In this document: piece after piece, positions 44,287 through 53,240 of the stretch
How the letters are laid out: every line of letters begins with the position of its first letter
Numbering within the stretch: the stretch's first letter is position 1
Assembly (NCBI RefSeq): GCF_011250555.1
Contig: NZ_JAANMZ010000024.1
Coordinates: forward strand, 1-64,000
Origin: Bacillus sp. MM2020_4
GTDB lineage: Bacteria > Bacillota > Bacilli > Bacillales > Cytobacillaceae
DNA: 64,000 nt
Direction: 5' to 3'
The notes under the pieces: model-generated
Told to the model about the DNA's origin: nothing
What the model saw: the letters and a program-made list of their open reading frames with translations, nothing else
Database searches by the model: none
Program-made: the position numbers and the translations under genes

Positions 44287-44325
44287 AAAAAAAGAAAACT
44301 CCCAGCAAAAAGTGGCTAGGAGTTT
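44287..44325 (-). terminator. Attenuator-like hairpin in the methyltransferase leader
   Basis: On the minus strand AAACTCCTAGC pairs with GCTGGGAGTTT (one mismatch) and is followed by TCTTTTTTT. It ends about two bases before the ribosome-binding site of the methyltransferase, so a terminated transcript would stop just before translation begins. Confidence 0.6.
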
Positions 44326-44363
44326 ATTTTAGGATGAGTTAACTTTATTGTCAATAAATAAAT

Positions 44364-44392
44364 ATTATAGCACGTTTTATAGTTAAAGTCAA
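44364..44392 (-). promoter_or_regulatory. Strong sigma-A promoter of the methyltransferase
   Basis: TTGACT (44387-44392), 17-bp spacer and perfect TATAAT (44364-44369). The rest of the 44272-44598 gap contains a degenerate dispersed repeat (GTACCTAACACCC) at 44421-44433 and AT-rich sequence, and is otherwise empty. Confidence 0.8.
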
Positions 44393-44598
44393 TAAATTTA
44401 TTTTCTTTTTTGGAAAAATAGTACCTAACACCCGTTGTTAACAGAATCGACAAAGATGTTTACAAAATCCTGCTTTCATATGCTCATCCATCAAGTTAAA
44501 ATATAATGGTGTACCTGCACTGTCAATTAAAGTCTCACCTAAGTATAAAAAAAGTAAATATAAATTATTAAATATCCCAATATAGATGGAGTGTAGAA

Positions 44599-45483
44599 AT
44601 GAATTTTAATAAACTAGAAGCGTTTATTTTGGTTGTCGAGAAAAGGAGTTTTTCAGAGGCAGCTGCTGCCTTAAAAAGTTCACAGCCGACGACAAGCCTT
44701 AAAATAAAGAGTTTGGAAGAAGAGCTTGGGATGGAGCTTTTGGAACGAGGCACATCGGGAATACAGCCAACCCCTGCCGGAAAGCTAGTTTATCAGGCCG
44801 CTAAAGAAGTAACACAAAGATGGCGAAGGCTGGAGGATGAACTTCATGGTCTTCATGATACATTAACCGGGACCTTAACCATCGGTGCCAGCACCATCCC
44901 TGGTACCTATCTTGTTCCAAACTGGATTAAAACATTCCGAAGCCTTTACCCAAAGGTAGATGTAACCATTGAAATTGGTGATTCTAAGAAAATCCTCGAT
45001 AGACTTCTGGATCATCGAATTGATATAGGAATCATTGGCCTTGAGCAAGAGTCAACCAAACTTCAATTCAGGCCGATTGCCTCTGATTCACTCGTATTGA
45101 TTACACCAAATGGACACCCGATGATCCATTCAGACGACTCGGAGTTTAGGCAGATTAAACAATATGATTTTGTTTTAAGGGAGCAGGGATCAGGCACAAG
45201 AAAGGTAATGGAGGATTACCTGACACTTCATGGGTGTTCACTTTCTGATTTGCATTCCGTTGTCTCCATCGGCAGTACCGAAGCCGTTATCGCTGCAGTA
45301 GAAGCAGGACTTGGTATCAGTTTTATCTCGAAGCTAGCTGCCATGCCAGCCGCAAAGGCAGGTCGGATCCAGATTATTGAAAAATTTGATCCTTTTCTAA
45401 GAAACTTTTATTTTACTTCTCTAACTGATGCGGCAGACCGTCCGATCATTAAAGAATTTACAGGGCTTTTATTTAAGCAGTGA
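44599..45483 (+). CDS. LysR family transcriptional regulator
   Basis: 294-aa LysR regulator: winged-helix DNA-binding domain at 1-60 (SEAAAALKSSQPTTSLKIKSLEEELG, landmarks in fragments) and a substrate-binding domain, with closest resemblance to the CysL/YwfK group. GGAGTG precedes the ATG. It is followed 45 bp later by an ECF-transporter S component and a TudS-like desulfidase in the same direction, with no terminator between, so it probably regulates them and may sense a sulfur-related effector (inference). Confidence 0.86.
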   Translation: MNFNKLEAFILVVEKRSFSEAAAALKSSQPTTSLKIKSLEEELGMELLERGTSGIQPTPAGKLVYQAAKEVTQRWRRLEDELHGLHDTLTGTLTIGASTIPGTYLVPNWIKTFRSLYPKVDVTIEIGDSKKILDRLLDHRIDIGIIGLEQESTKLQFRPIASDSLVLITPNGHPMIHSDDSEFRQIKQYDFVLREQGSGTRKVMEDYLTLHGCSLSDLHSVVSIGSTEAVIAAVEAGLGISFISKLAAMPAAKAGRIQIIEKFDPFLRNFYFTSLTDAADRPIIKEFTGLLFKQ

Positions 45484-45528
45484 TGCAATCGGATTTTACT
45501 ATTCTTTTATAAAAGAGGGGAAAGGTTT

Positions 45529-46104
45529 ATGAAAGTAAGTAGAACAATGATTTTAACTTATTCTGCAATGGGTATTGCTTTAAACGTACTATTAGGAACT
45601 GTGGTCTCATCAATGAAAATTCCTTTGTTATTCCTTGATACAATTGGTACGGTTTTAGTCGCCGTCTTATTCGGCCCATGGTGGGGAGCATTAGCCGGTG
45701 GACTGACCAACGTGGTCCTCGGTGCCACAACAGGTCCATCTGCCATGTTCTTTGGGCTTGTTAATATTGCTATTGCGTTAGTCGCAGGTTACATGGCGAA
45801 AAAGTTTGATTTCAGAAAATGGTATATCGCCCTTATCACCGGAATTATGTTATCTATTATCGCACCTCTTATTGGGACACCGATTGCTGTTGCCGTCTAT
45901 GGCGGATTAAATGGAAGCGGGATGGATTTAGTCGTCCTTTGGCTGCGCTCAGCAGGAGAAAGCGTTTTTGCCTCTACCTTTATTTCACGGATTACCGGCA
46001 ATTTTGTCGATAAAATCATTACGTGTTTGTTGGTTATGTTCATGATAGCCCGCTTACCAAATCTAGCAAAGATCGTGAATAAGGAGAAGAAAAATGCAGC
46101 GTAG
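45529..46104 (+). CDS. ECF transporter S component (CD3073-like)
   Basis: 191-aa membrane protein of six predicted helices with the ECF S-component layout. It is most like the family annotated CD3073 that travels with TudS-like desulfidases. There is no EcfA/EcfT module nearby, so it must use a shared energising complex elsewhere. GAGGGGAAAGGTTT precedes the ATG. It overlaps the desulfidase gene by 11 bp, indicating tight coupling. Likely substrate is a thio-substituted base or sulfur compound; inferred only from context. Confidence 0.75.
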   Translation: MKVSRTMILTYSAMGIALNVLLGTVVSSMKIPLLFLDTIGTVLVAVLFGPWWGALAGGLTNVVLGATTGPSAMFFGLVNIAIALVAGYMAKKFDFRKWYIALITGIMLSIIAPLIGTPIAVAVYGGLNGSGMDLVVLWLRSAGESVFASTFISRITGNFVDKIITCLLVMFMIARLPNLAKIVNKEKKNAA

Positions 46105-46558
46105 TAAAAAGATCCTGCTAGTTTCTCATTGTATCTTAAATCAGAATACCGTCATTGTAGATGAGGCCCGTGCAGAAGGTGCTGTCCTTTCAGCTGTTGA
46201 GTGGGCAATGAAAGAGGGTTACGGATTTCTCCAGCTGCCATGCCCGGAATTTACCTTTCTTGGGCTGAATCGGCCATCGATGACCTACGAACAATACAAC
46301 ACACCTGAGTACAGAGAGCATTGTCGGAAGATCCTGAACCCTGTCCTTCTACAAGCTGAAGACTATCTGAAAAATGATTATGACATTATCGGTCTGCTAG
46401 GGATTCAGAGTAGCCCATCATGTGACCCGACTCGCGGCATTTTTATCGAAGAGTTAACAGCGATGTTTGGCGAAAAAGGAATCACATTGAAAACCCTCTG
46501 GTATTTGCCGAATACCAGTGAACCAGAATTCAAAGGTAATCTGCACTTTATAAAATAA
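46094..46558 (+). CDS. TudS-related putative desulfidase (CD3072-like)
   Basis: 154-aa protein resembling the DUF523/TudS thiouracil-desulfidase group. Cys13 (SHCILNQN), Cys50 (LPCPEF) and Cys110 (SPSCDPTRG) match the three cysteines that hold an iron-sulfur cluster in TudS; the cluster would abstract sulfur from a thio-base. Translationally overlaps the ECF S gene and ends in a terminator. Substrate is unproven. Confidence 0.75.
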   Translation: MQRSKKILLVSHCILNQNTVIVDEARAEGAVLSAVEWAMKEGYGFLQLPCPEFTFLGLNRPSMTYEQYNTPEYREHCRKILNPVLLQAEDYLKNDYDIIGLLGIQSSPSCDPTRGIFIEELTAMFGEKGITLKTLWYLPNTSEPEFKGNLHFIK

Positions 46559-46567
46559 GGAATGCAC

Positions 46568-46604
46568 AAAAAACAAGCCTGATCCGGAAAGCGGGCTTGT
46601 TTTT
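46568..46604 (+). terminator. Terminator of the desulfidase operon
   Basis: Arms AAAACAAGCC / GGGCTTGTTTT followed by TTTT. Confidence 0.85.
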
Positions 46605-46658
46605 AAGTTGTTTTCTATTGCAGCAAATATTGTATATAATGGGGGCAGAGGTGAGAAC

Positions 46659-47210
46659 ATGGCACGTGAACGCAAATTTTCTAGGGATGAATTATTTCAG
46701 GAGACAAAACAGCTCCTTCTTCAACATGGTTATGAAGGATTTACTTTTAGCATTTTAGCAGATACTTTACACGTATCGCGCGGTGCCCTTTACAAATACT
46801 TTGAAAATAAAGAAGATCTCATCACGAACTTTATTTTTTATGAAATGGATCAATTTCTAATTCATTTAAAGCAATTAGACCTACAACTTGGGTTCGACGC
46901 CCAATTTGATTTTCTTTTAAACCTGATATTATCATCATCAGACATTCAGAAACTCATCAGAATCGGACAGCAAATCCCAGGACATAATGAAAAGTTTGAG
47001 AAACTTCATGTTGATATGTATCAGTATTTACAAGACTTTATCGATAGAGGGAAGGCAGAAGGCAAACTACGGTCTGATATTCCAAACAACTTACTGTTGG
47101 GCTACATCTTTCAATCTGTAGCCATCCCTAATCACGGGGGGACCCCCCATTCTACTTGGGTTAGTTCCATTAAACAAATTATTCGCGAGGGAATGTTCAC
47201 AAATACCTAA
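46659..47210 (+). CDS. TetR family regulator of MMPL exporter
   Basis: 183-aa TetR regulator with an N-terminal helix-turn-helix (FTFSILADTLHVSRGALYKYF). ATG at 46659 has GAGGTGAGAAC upstream. The promoter and palindrome just after its stop codon, directly before the MMPL gene, suggest it represses that exporter. Its own expression is probably from TATAAT at about 46634. Confidence 0.85.
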   Translation: MARERKFSRDELFQETKQLLLQHGYEGFTFSILADTLHVSRGALYKYFENKEDLITNFIFYEMDQFLIHLKQLDLQLGFDAQFDFLLNLILSSSDIQKLIRIGQQIPGHNEKFEKLHVDMYQYLQDFIDRGKAEGKLRSDIPNNLLLGYIFQSVAIPNHGGTPHSTWVSSIKQIIREGMFTNT

Positions 47211-47211
47211 A

Positions 47212-47259
47212 TTGACACCCATGTTACTTTCAAAGATAATAGTAGTGACAATAGTGTCA
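47212..47259 (+). promoter_or_regulatory. MMPL promoter with putative TetR operator
   Basis: Sigma-A promoter TTGACA (47212-47217), 17-bp spacer, GATAAT (47235-47240), followed at once by the palindrome TGACAATAGTGTCA (47246-47259; arms TGACA/TGTCA). Binding there would block initiation. Confidence 0.7.
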
Positions 47260-47331
47260 ATTTACTTTTACCAAAAGTGACATTTGCGTTACTTTGTAAA
47301 TTTTTATAAAGAGAGGGGCTACATCAAAAAG

Positions 47332-49440
47332 ATGAAATCATTTTTACAAGCAATAACCGATCGAGTTTCAACCAAAAGGGGGATGTGGATTACCTTATCC
47401 ATCTGGCTAGTTATGACCATCCTTTTGGCTATGCTTGCACCGAGCGCAAAGGATTATGAGGTTTCTAGAATTGATTCCCTACCAGATGATGCGAAGTCTG
47501 TGATTGCTCAAAAGAAAATGGATCACTATTTTCCTAATAATGAAGGAACTCCGGCCATATTAGTTTTTCAATCCAAAGAGGGCCAAGTAGAAATTGCTAA
47601 ACTAGGGGAAATTTTAGATGAAGTTAAGAGGAAAGACATCGCTGGGATTGAACAAATGATTCCCATCGCATCCCTACCTCCACAAGCTGCAGCTGGTTTC
47701 CTATCAGAGGACAAAACAACGGCCTTGATTCCCCTTACCTTCGATGCTTCGCTGGAAAATAAGGAAATTAAGGAGTCATTGACAAAAGTCAAAAAGGCGA
47801 TTGCAGATACATCCGAATACAAATTATATGTAACAGGACCAGCGGGAATCGCAACAGACTCTCTTGATTTATTTTCTCGTGCAGATCTTGTCCTTATTTT
47901 ATCAACTGTCGGTTTAATTCTTATCCTATTAATCGTAATCTATCGTTCACCATTACTAGCATTCATTCCGCTTCTTGCGGCTGTCTTTGTCTATGAGGTC
48001 GTGAATCAAATCCTTGGAATCATGGGGAAGGCCGGGCTTGCTTTGAGCAACCAGACAATTTCAATTATGTCGATTCTTTTATTTGCGGCGATGATTGATT
48101 ATTCCTTATTTGTCTTTTCCAGGTATCGCGAGGAACTCACGAACCACGAAAGTAAGTTTGATGCGATGAAGGAAGCAATGCGTGAAACAGGCATGCCTGT
48201 CTTCTTCTCGGGAGGAACCGTTTTAGCCGCCATGCTTGTGTTATTTTTTGCTCAATTTGGTGACTACCAGAACTTTGCTCCAACTTTTGCAACAACCATG
48301 TTGGTCATTATGCTGGCATCGATTACACTTGTACCTGCCTTGTTTACGCTATTTGGGAGAAAGTCCTTCTGGCCTAAGGTTCCCCGCGTTGGTAATCGCG
48401 CAGTAAATCAACATGTTGTTTGGGGAAAAATTGGCCGCTTCGTTACCAGGAAGCCTGGTCTGTCCGTCGCTGTAATCGGGATCATTCTTTTATTATCGGC
48501 AAGCAATTTATTTAATCTAAAGTTTGAATTTGACACAATGAAATCATTCCCAGAAGATATGCCATCCCGCCAAGGCTATGAAATTTTGGCGAAAAAGTTT
48601 GAACCCGGCGATTTAGCCCAAACTACCGTTGTATTCGAGTCATCTGCCTCAGTAACAGCTGACCAACAGGAAAGTTTACGAAAAACATTGGCTGAACAGC
48701 CGCTTGTTAGTGATGTTCGCTTAGGCGGGAAAACGGAGGATGATTCCGTTCTTTATTATAGTCTGACTTTTGCCGGAAACCCGTATTCTATTAAAACCAT
48801 CGATGCCTTGGAAGAAATAATTGGTTCCACCAAACAAATTACCACTGATAGCAAGGTGTATGGTAAGCTTTATTTTTCTGGTGAAACCGCAGCGAAAGTG
48901 GATGATCGTTCCGTAAACGACCGGGACGTCATTGTCATTGTGCTGCTGGAAACCATTTTAATCTTTGGAATGTTAATTATCTTAACAAAATCGGTTAAGA
49001 TGCCCATTTACATGATGGGTACCATTTTAATCTCCTTCTTTGCAGCATTAGGGCTTGGGACATTCTTGAGCAACCTGCTCTTTGATATTGATTCCATCAG
49101 TAATAGGGTTCCGCTTTATGCGTTTGTTTTCTTGGTTGCCCTTGGAATCGACTATAATATCATACTCATCTCAAGATTCCAAGAAGAGAGGGCGACTCAT
49201 TCTGTTAAGGATGCTGTAGAAATCGCAGTTACAAACACAGGCGGAGTCATCTCCTCTGCCGGTATTATTCTAGCTGCCACCTTTGCCGTATTAATGACCC
49301 AGCCGATCCAGCTGTTATTTACATTCGGCTTTATTGTTGCAGTCGGAATCTTATTAGATACCTTCTTAATTAGAGGTGTCCTGCTGCCTGGATTAATTGT
49401 TTTATTGGAAAAAGATAAAAAGGTTAGTGAAAATAGATAG
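47332..49440 (+). CDS. MMPL/RND superfamily exporter
   Basis: 702-aa MMPL protein like B. subtilis YdfJ/YdgH. Twelve membrane helices in two repeats (helices 1, 2-6 and 7, 8-12), each with an external domain between helices 1 and 2 of the repeat. The proton-relay DY pair is seen in AAMIDYSLFVFSRYREE and LGIDYNIILISRFQEE. ATG at 47332 follows GAGAGGGG by 13 bases. Exports lipids, drugs or metabolites; substrate unknown. Controlled by the upstream TetR gene. Confidence 0.9.
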   Translation: MKSFLQAITDRVSTKRGMWITLSIWLVMTILLAMLAPSAKDYEVSRIDSLPDDAKSVIAQKKMDHYFPNNEGTPAILVFQSKEGQVEIAKLGEILDEVKRKDIAGIEQMIPIASLPPQAAAGFLSEDKTTALIPLTFDASLENKEIKESLTKVKKAIADTSEYKLYVTGPAGIATDSLDLFSRADLVLILSTVGLILILLIVIYRSPLLAFIPLLAAVFVYEVVNQILGIMGKAGLALSNQTISIMSILLFAAMIDYSLFVFSRYREELTNHESKFDAMKEAMRETGMPVFFSGGTVLAAMLVLFFAQFGDYQNFAPTFATTMLVIMLASITLVPALFTLFGRKSFWPKVPRVGNRAVNQHVVWGKIGRFVTRKPGLSVAVIGIILLLSASNLFNLKFEFDTMKSFPEDMPSRQGYEILAKKFEPGDLAQTTVVFESSASVTADQQESLRKTLAEQPLVSDVRLGGKTEDDSVLYYSLTFAGNPYSIKTIDALEEIIGSTKQITTDSKVYGKLYFSGETAAKVDDRSVNDRDVIVIVLLETILIFGMLIILTKSVKMPIYMMGTILISFFAALGLGTFLSNLLFDIDSISNRVPLYAFVFLVALGIDYNIILISRFQEERATHSVKDAVEIAVTNTGGVISSAGIILAATFAVLMTQPIQLLFTFGFIVAVGILLDTFLIRGVLLPGLIVLLEKDKKVSENR

Positions 49441-49453
49441 CACCTATAAAGAG

Positions 49454-49490
49454 AGGCAGCCACAAATTTTTTGGCTGCCTTTCTTCTTCT
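49454..49490 (+). terminator. Terminator after MMPL gene
   Basis: 9-bp arms AGGCAGCCA (49454-49462) / TGGCTGCCT (49472-49480), with a T-rich tail. It may also serve the convergent oxidase gene. Confidence 0.8.
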
Positions 49491-49503
49491 TTATATGACT
49501 GCT

Positions 49504-50910
49504 TTACGAAGTGATTGGCCCCTTCAATTGAGACGTTACAGACACCCCTTCAAATATCTTCCCGGGATTTAAAATATGGTTCGGATCAACGGATGCTTTG
49601 ATCCCCTTCATAATCGGTAAAAGATCTCCATGTTCTTGCCGCAAGAAGGCTTTCTTGCCGAGACCAATCCCGTGCTCACCAGTGCAGGTCCCTCCTTTGG
49701 ACAATGCAAACTGGACAATTTGTTTATGGACTTCCTCTACGCGCTTCTGTTGTTCTTTACTATTTGGATCCACTGGTAATACCGCATGATAATTACCATC
49801 ACCCACATGCCCAAAAATGGCTGCATCGAGACCCTGCTCTTCGACTACATTCCTAGTATGTGCTAATGCACTGGTTAGTTCGGACAGTGGGACACATACA
49901 TCTGTAGACATCATCCCCATCCCCGGATTTGCCGCTAAAATAGCAAAGGCTACATGGTGCCTGGCTTCCCAAAGTTGGGCCCTCTTTAGGGAATCATTTT
50001 CAAATTCAAACGTCGCAGATTGTTCACCACTGATAATTTCTCGTGCCTGTTCGACGCTATACGCTACATCAGGTCCGTTGCCGCTGAATTCCATAAACAA
50101 AGTGGGTTCCTCACGATAGGTTGTGTTTTTATAGGAATTTACGGCTTTGATGGTCTTTTCATCCACTAACTCTATTTTTCCAATTGGAAGTCCAGCCTTT
50201 AGCAACATCGTGGCTGCTTTCCCAGCTGCTTCAATCGATGGGAATGTTGCTTTCACATCTGAGATAACCTCTGGAATTCCTTGCAGTTTTAGAATAATTT
50301 CCGTAAAGATCCCTAATGTCCCTTCCGATCCAACGAAGAGTCCAGTTAAATTGTATCCTGCCGATGATTTATAGGAATAACCGCCGCTCCGAATAACCGA
50401 ACCGTCTGCCAAAACGAGCTCCAATCCCAGCACCTGATCGCGCATGACTCCATATTTAACACTATTTGTACCGCTGGCATTCGTTGCCGCCATTCCTCCA
50501 ATGGAGGCATCTGCCCCGGGATCGATAGGAAAAAAGAGACCATGTTTCTTTAACGCATGATTCAATTGATCCCTTGTGACCCCCGGCTGAACCGTGACCA
50601 AAAAGTCATCCGGCCTGATCGAGAGAATTTGATTCATCAGCGTGAAATTAAGGGTAATTCCTCCATTGACAGGGATAATATGCCCTTCCAAACTTGTTCC
50701 GGCCCCAAATGGGACAACTGCAATAGAATGCTCATTGGCAAACTGAACAATCCTGCAAACCTCTTCTTTTGAAATAGGGAAAACAACTATATCGGGCATT
50801 GCGGGTGTGTGGTATGCCACCCCCTTACTATGCTGTTCCAAGACCGTCTGATTAATCGAAACCCTCTCACCATCCCCGATAATACGTAACAACTCATCAT
50901 AAAGCTTCAC
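49504..50910 (-). CDS. FAD-linked (D)-2-hydroxyacid oxidase/dehydrogenase, GlcD-like
   Basis: 468-aa flavoprotein of the vanillyl-alcohol-oxidase fold: PCMH FAD-binding domain (VVPFGAGTSLEGHIIPVNGG) and C-terminal FAD-oxidase domain (GEHGIGLGKKAF with its conserved histidines). GTG start with GGAAGGGGG about eight bases upstream. It follows the E2 gene of a 2-oxoacid dehydrogenase operon by 41 bp (bearing a GGTGCCTGACACC repeat), so it may feed a 2-oxo acid into that complex. Glycolate or D-lactate is a guess. Confidence 0.85.
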   Translation of the reverse strand: MKLYDELLRIIGDGERVSINQTVLEQHSKGVAYHTPAMPDIVVFPISKEEVCRIVQFANEHSIAVVPFGAGTSLEGHIIPVNGGITLNFTLMNQILSIRPDDFLVTVQPGVTRDQLNHALKKHGLFFPIDPGADASIGGMAATNASGTNSVKYGVMRDQVLGLELVLADGSVIRSGGYSYKSSAGYNLTGLFVGSEGTLGIFTEIILKLQGIPEVISDVKATFPSIEAAGKAATMLLKAGLPIGKIELVDEKTIKAVNSYKNTTYREEPTLFMEFSGNGPDVAYSVEQAREIISGEQSATFEFENDSLKRAQLWEARHHVAFAILAANPGMGMMSTDVCVPLSELTSALAHTRNVVEEQGLDAAIFGHVGDGNYHAVLPVDPNSKEQQKRVEEVHKQIVQFALSKGGTCTGEHGIGLGKKAFLRQEHGDLLPIMKGIKASVDPNHILNPGKIFEGVSVTSQLKGPITS

Positions 50911-50934
50911 TGTGGAACCCCCTTCCTAAATAAC

Positions 50935-50947
50935 GGTGCCTGACACC
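50935..50947. repeat. Dispersed GGTGCCTGACACC element
   Basis: Inverse of the copy at 35159-35171. It lies between the E2 gene and the oxidase gene. Confidence 0.6.
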
Positions 50948-50951
50948 CTTT

Positions 50952-52235
50952 CTACCTTCCCTCTAGTATTAATAGCTCAGGATTTTCAATGAATGAGTGA
51001 ACGTCCGTCATAAAGGCATTTGATGGGGCACCATCAATGACGCGGTGATCAAAGGTAATGGACATCCCCATCACATCGCCAATGATGATTTGATCATCCT
51101 GGACAATTGGTTTCCTTTTAATACTGTGTATGCCTAGGATGGCAACCTCTGGGTAGTTAATAATCGGTGTTGCATACCAGCCGCCATTTCCGCCTGTGTT
51201 TGAAATCGTAAAAGTACTGCCTGTGAGCTCGTCAGTCCTTAACTTCCTTTCTCTGGCTCGAATCGAAAGATCTTGAATCTCCTTTGCTATTTCTAAAATT
51301 GTTTTTTGATCCGCATGTTTAATGACAGGGACCATTAGGCCCGCGTCTGTCGCCGTTGCAATCCCGATATGGATTTGTTTCTTATAAACAATCTCCATCC
51401 TTTCATCATCAACGGATGCATTAAAGATTGGATGGCGTTGAAGTGCTTTTGCAGCTGCTTTCACAAAGAACGGAAGATACGTCAACTTGACTCCCACCTT
51501 TTCAGCATGGTGCTGCAACTGTTTTCGCCATTCAACCAGCTTCGTGATCACCACTTCGTCCATACCACTGCAATGGACAGCCTTTGATTTTGAAAGAGTC
51601 ATATTTTCATAAATTCTTTTCCGCAACCCCCGAATCGGTTCCCTTATTTCTTCAACCACTTCCCCCTTCAACATTTGTTCGGGTTGTAGCGCAGAAACAA
51701 CCTTTGGAGCAGCTGACGCGATCGCGACGGCAACCTCCTTAGTAGCTCGGATGCCAAAGGACCTTACATCCTCTTCCGTTACCTTGCCGGCCTTACCTGT
51801 CGGCGTCACTTCTGTTATATCAACCCCTAGTTCCCTTGCCAGTTTTCTTACAGATGGTGCCGCTATGACTCGTTGTTTCGGTAAAAGATTGGCTTGAGTA
51901 GGTTGTCTTCCGTCCTGTTGACTGATTGACCACTGCTGTGTGGAATTTTGGGGTAAGGATTCTTGTGGGAGGGGGGTGATCGCCTCCATTCGATGATTAT
52001 TTTCAAGAACGGTAAAAAGGATTTCGCCCACCTTAACCACATCACCACTTTTTGCTCCAAAGGATTGAATGGTTCCTCCTACAGGTGAGGAAATTTCTAC
52101 AACCGCTTTATCCGTCTGTATTTCTACTAGATTTTCATTTTCCTTTACTTGGTCGCCGACGTTTTTGAACCAAGTAAGGACTTCCGCTTCGTGTAATCCT
52201 TCGCCTATGTCAGGCAATCGAAATTCGTATGCCAT
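50952..52235 (-). CDS. Dihydrolipoamide acyltransferase, E2 (branched-chain type)
   Basis: 427-aa E2: one lipoyl domain (1-78) with the lipoyl lysine Lys43 in [11 protein letters not shown], a hinge rich in glutamine and proline, a peripheral subunit-binding domain (about 125-165, [13 protein letters not shown]), and the catalytic acyltransferase domain ending with DHRVIDG (His397, Asp401). Third gene of E1alpha-E1beta-E2. No E3 gene is adjacent, so lipoamide dehydrogenase must come from elsewhere. Whether the substrate is a branched-chain 2-oxo acid, pyruvate or acetoin is unclear. Confidence 0.9.
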   Translation of the reverse strand: MAYEFRLPDIGEGLHEAEVLTWFKNVGDQVKENENLVEIQTDKAVVEISSPVGGTIQSFGAKSGDVVKVGEILFTVLENNHRMEAITPLPQESLPQNSTQQWSISQQDGRQPTQANLLPKQRVIAAPSVRKLARELGVDITEVTPTGKAGKVTEEDVRSFGIRATKEVAVAIASAAPKVVSALQPEQMLKGEVVEEIREPIRGLRKRIYENMTLSKSKAVHCSGMDEVVITKLVEWRKQLQHHAEKVGVKLTYLPFFVKAAAKALQRHPIFNASVDDERMEIVYKKQIHIGIATATDAGLMVPVIKHADQKTILEIAKEIQDLSIRARERKLRTDELTGSTFTISNTGGNGGWYATPIINYPEVAILGIHSIKRKPIVQDDQIIIGDVMGMSITFDHRVIDGAPSNAFMTDVHSFIENPELLILEGR

Positions 52236-52256
52236 TCCTTATGCATCTCCTATTCC

Positions 52257-53240
52257 TTAATGCGAAAATACTTCCTTCATGCCTTGAATGATTCTGTTGG
52301 CATTAGGCAGCCATTCATCCTCCACCGATGGTACCGGGTAAGGGGTATCAAAACCAGTTATTCTAATAATCGGTGCCGTTAGGTGAAATAATGCCTTTTC
52401 ATTGATGAGCGCGGAGATCTCGGCGCCTGGTCCCCCGGTTTTCACTGCTTCATGAACGATGATCGCCCTCCCAGTCTTTTGCACGGAAGTCAGAATCGTT
52501 TCCTCATCGATTGGGGAAATCGTCCTTACATCAATTATTTCAACAGTTGTATTGGTCTGCTTTTCCCATTGCTCGACTACCTTACTGACAAGCGGTACAC
52601 TTGGTCCCCAAGTAATGATCGTTAACTCTTCACCTTGCTTTAACACACGAGCCTTTCCGATCTCAATCACATAATCTTCCTCTGGTACTTCTTGTTTGAA
52701 AGCCCTATAAAGCTTCATTGGTTCAAGGAATAATACCGGATCATTATCACGAATTGCCGCTGTTAATAATCCCTTAGCATCATAGGCATTACTTGGCATA
52801 ACCACCTTCATCCCAGGCGAATGCAAAAACAAACCTTCTAAACTATCAGAATGGAGTTCCGGGGTTCTTACTCCCCCACCAAATGGTGCCCTGACGACCA
52901 TTGGTGCCTGAAATACACCACCAGACCTAAATCGAAGTCTCGCAGCCTGTGCCACCATCTGATCCATCGCTTCGTAAATAAATCCAAAAAATTGAATCTC
53001 AGCGACTGGACGTAATCCCCTGCTTGCCATCCCAACGGAAGCTCCAATAATGGCCGACTCTGCGATTGGCGTATCGACAACGCGTTCTTCCCCAAATAGC
53101 GCCTGTAGACCATCTGTGGCACGGAAAACTCCGCCGTTTTTTCCAATATCCTCACCTATGCAAATGACTCGCTGATCCCTTTCCATTTCCTTTCTCAGGG
53201 TAAAATTAATTGCCTCAATCATCGTCATTGTGGTCATCAC
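52257..53240 (-). CDS. 2-oxoacid dehydrogenase E1 beta subunit
   Basis: 327-aa E1 beta of the branched-chain/pyruvate class. GEDIGKNGGVFRATDGL, YEAMDQMVAQAARLRFRSGG and VPLVSKVV-containing C-terminal transketolase domain are typical. It overlaps the E1 alpha gene by GTGA. E1 alpha and beta form the thiamine diphosphate tetramer that decarboxylates the 2-oxo acid. Confidence 0.92.
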   Translation of the reverse strand: MMTTMTMIEAINFTLRKEMERDQRVICIGEDIGKNGGVFRATDGLQALFGEERVVDTPIAESAIIGASVGMASRGLRPVAEIQFFGFIYEAMDQMVAQAARLRFRSGGVFQAPMVVRAPFGGGVRTPELHSDSLEGLFLHSPGMKVVMPSNAYDAKGLLTAAIRDNDPVLFLEPMKLYRAFKQEVPEEDYVIEIGKARVLKQGEELTIITWGPSVPLVSKVVEQWEKQTNTTVEIIDVRTISPIDEETILTSVQKTGRAIIVHEAVKTGGPGAEISALINEKALFHLTAPIIRITGFDTPYPVPSVEDEWLPNANRIIQGMKEVFSH

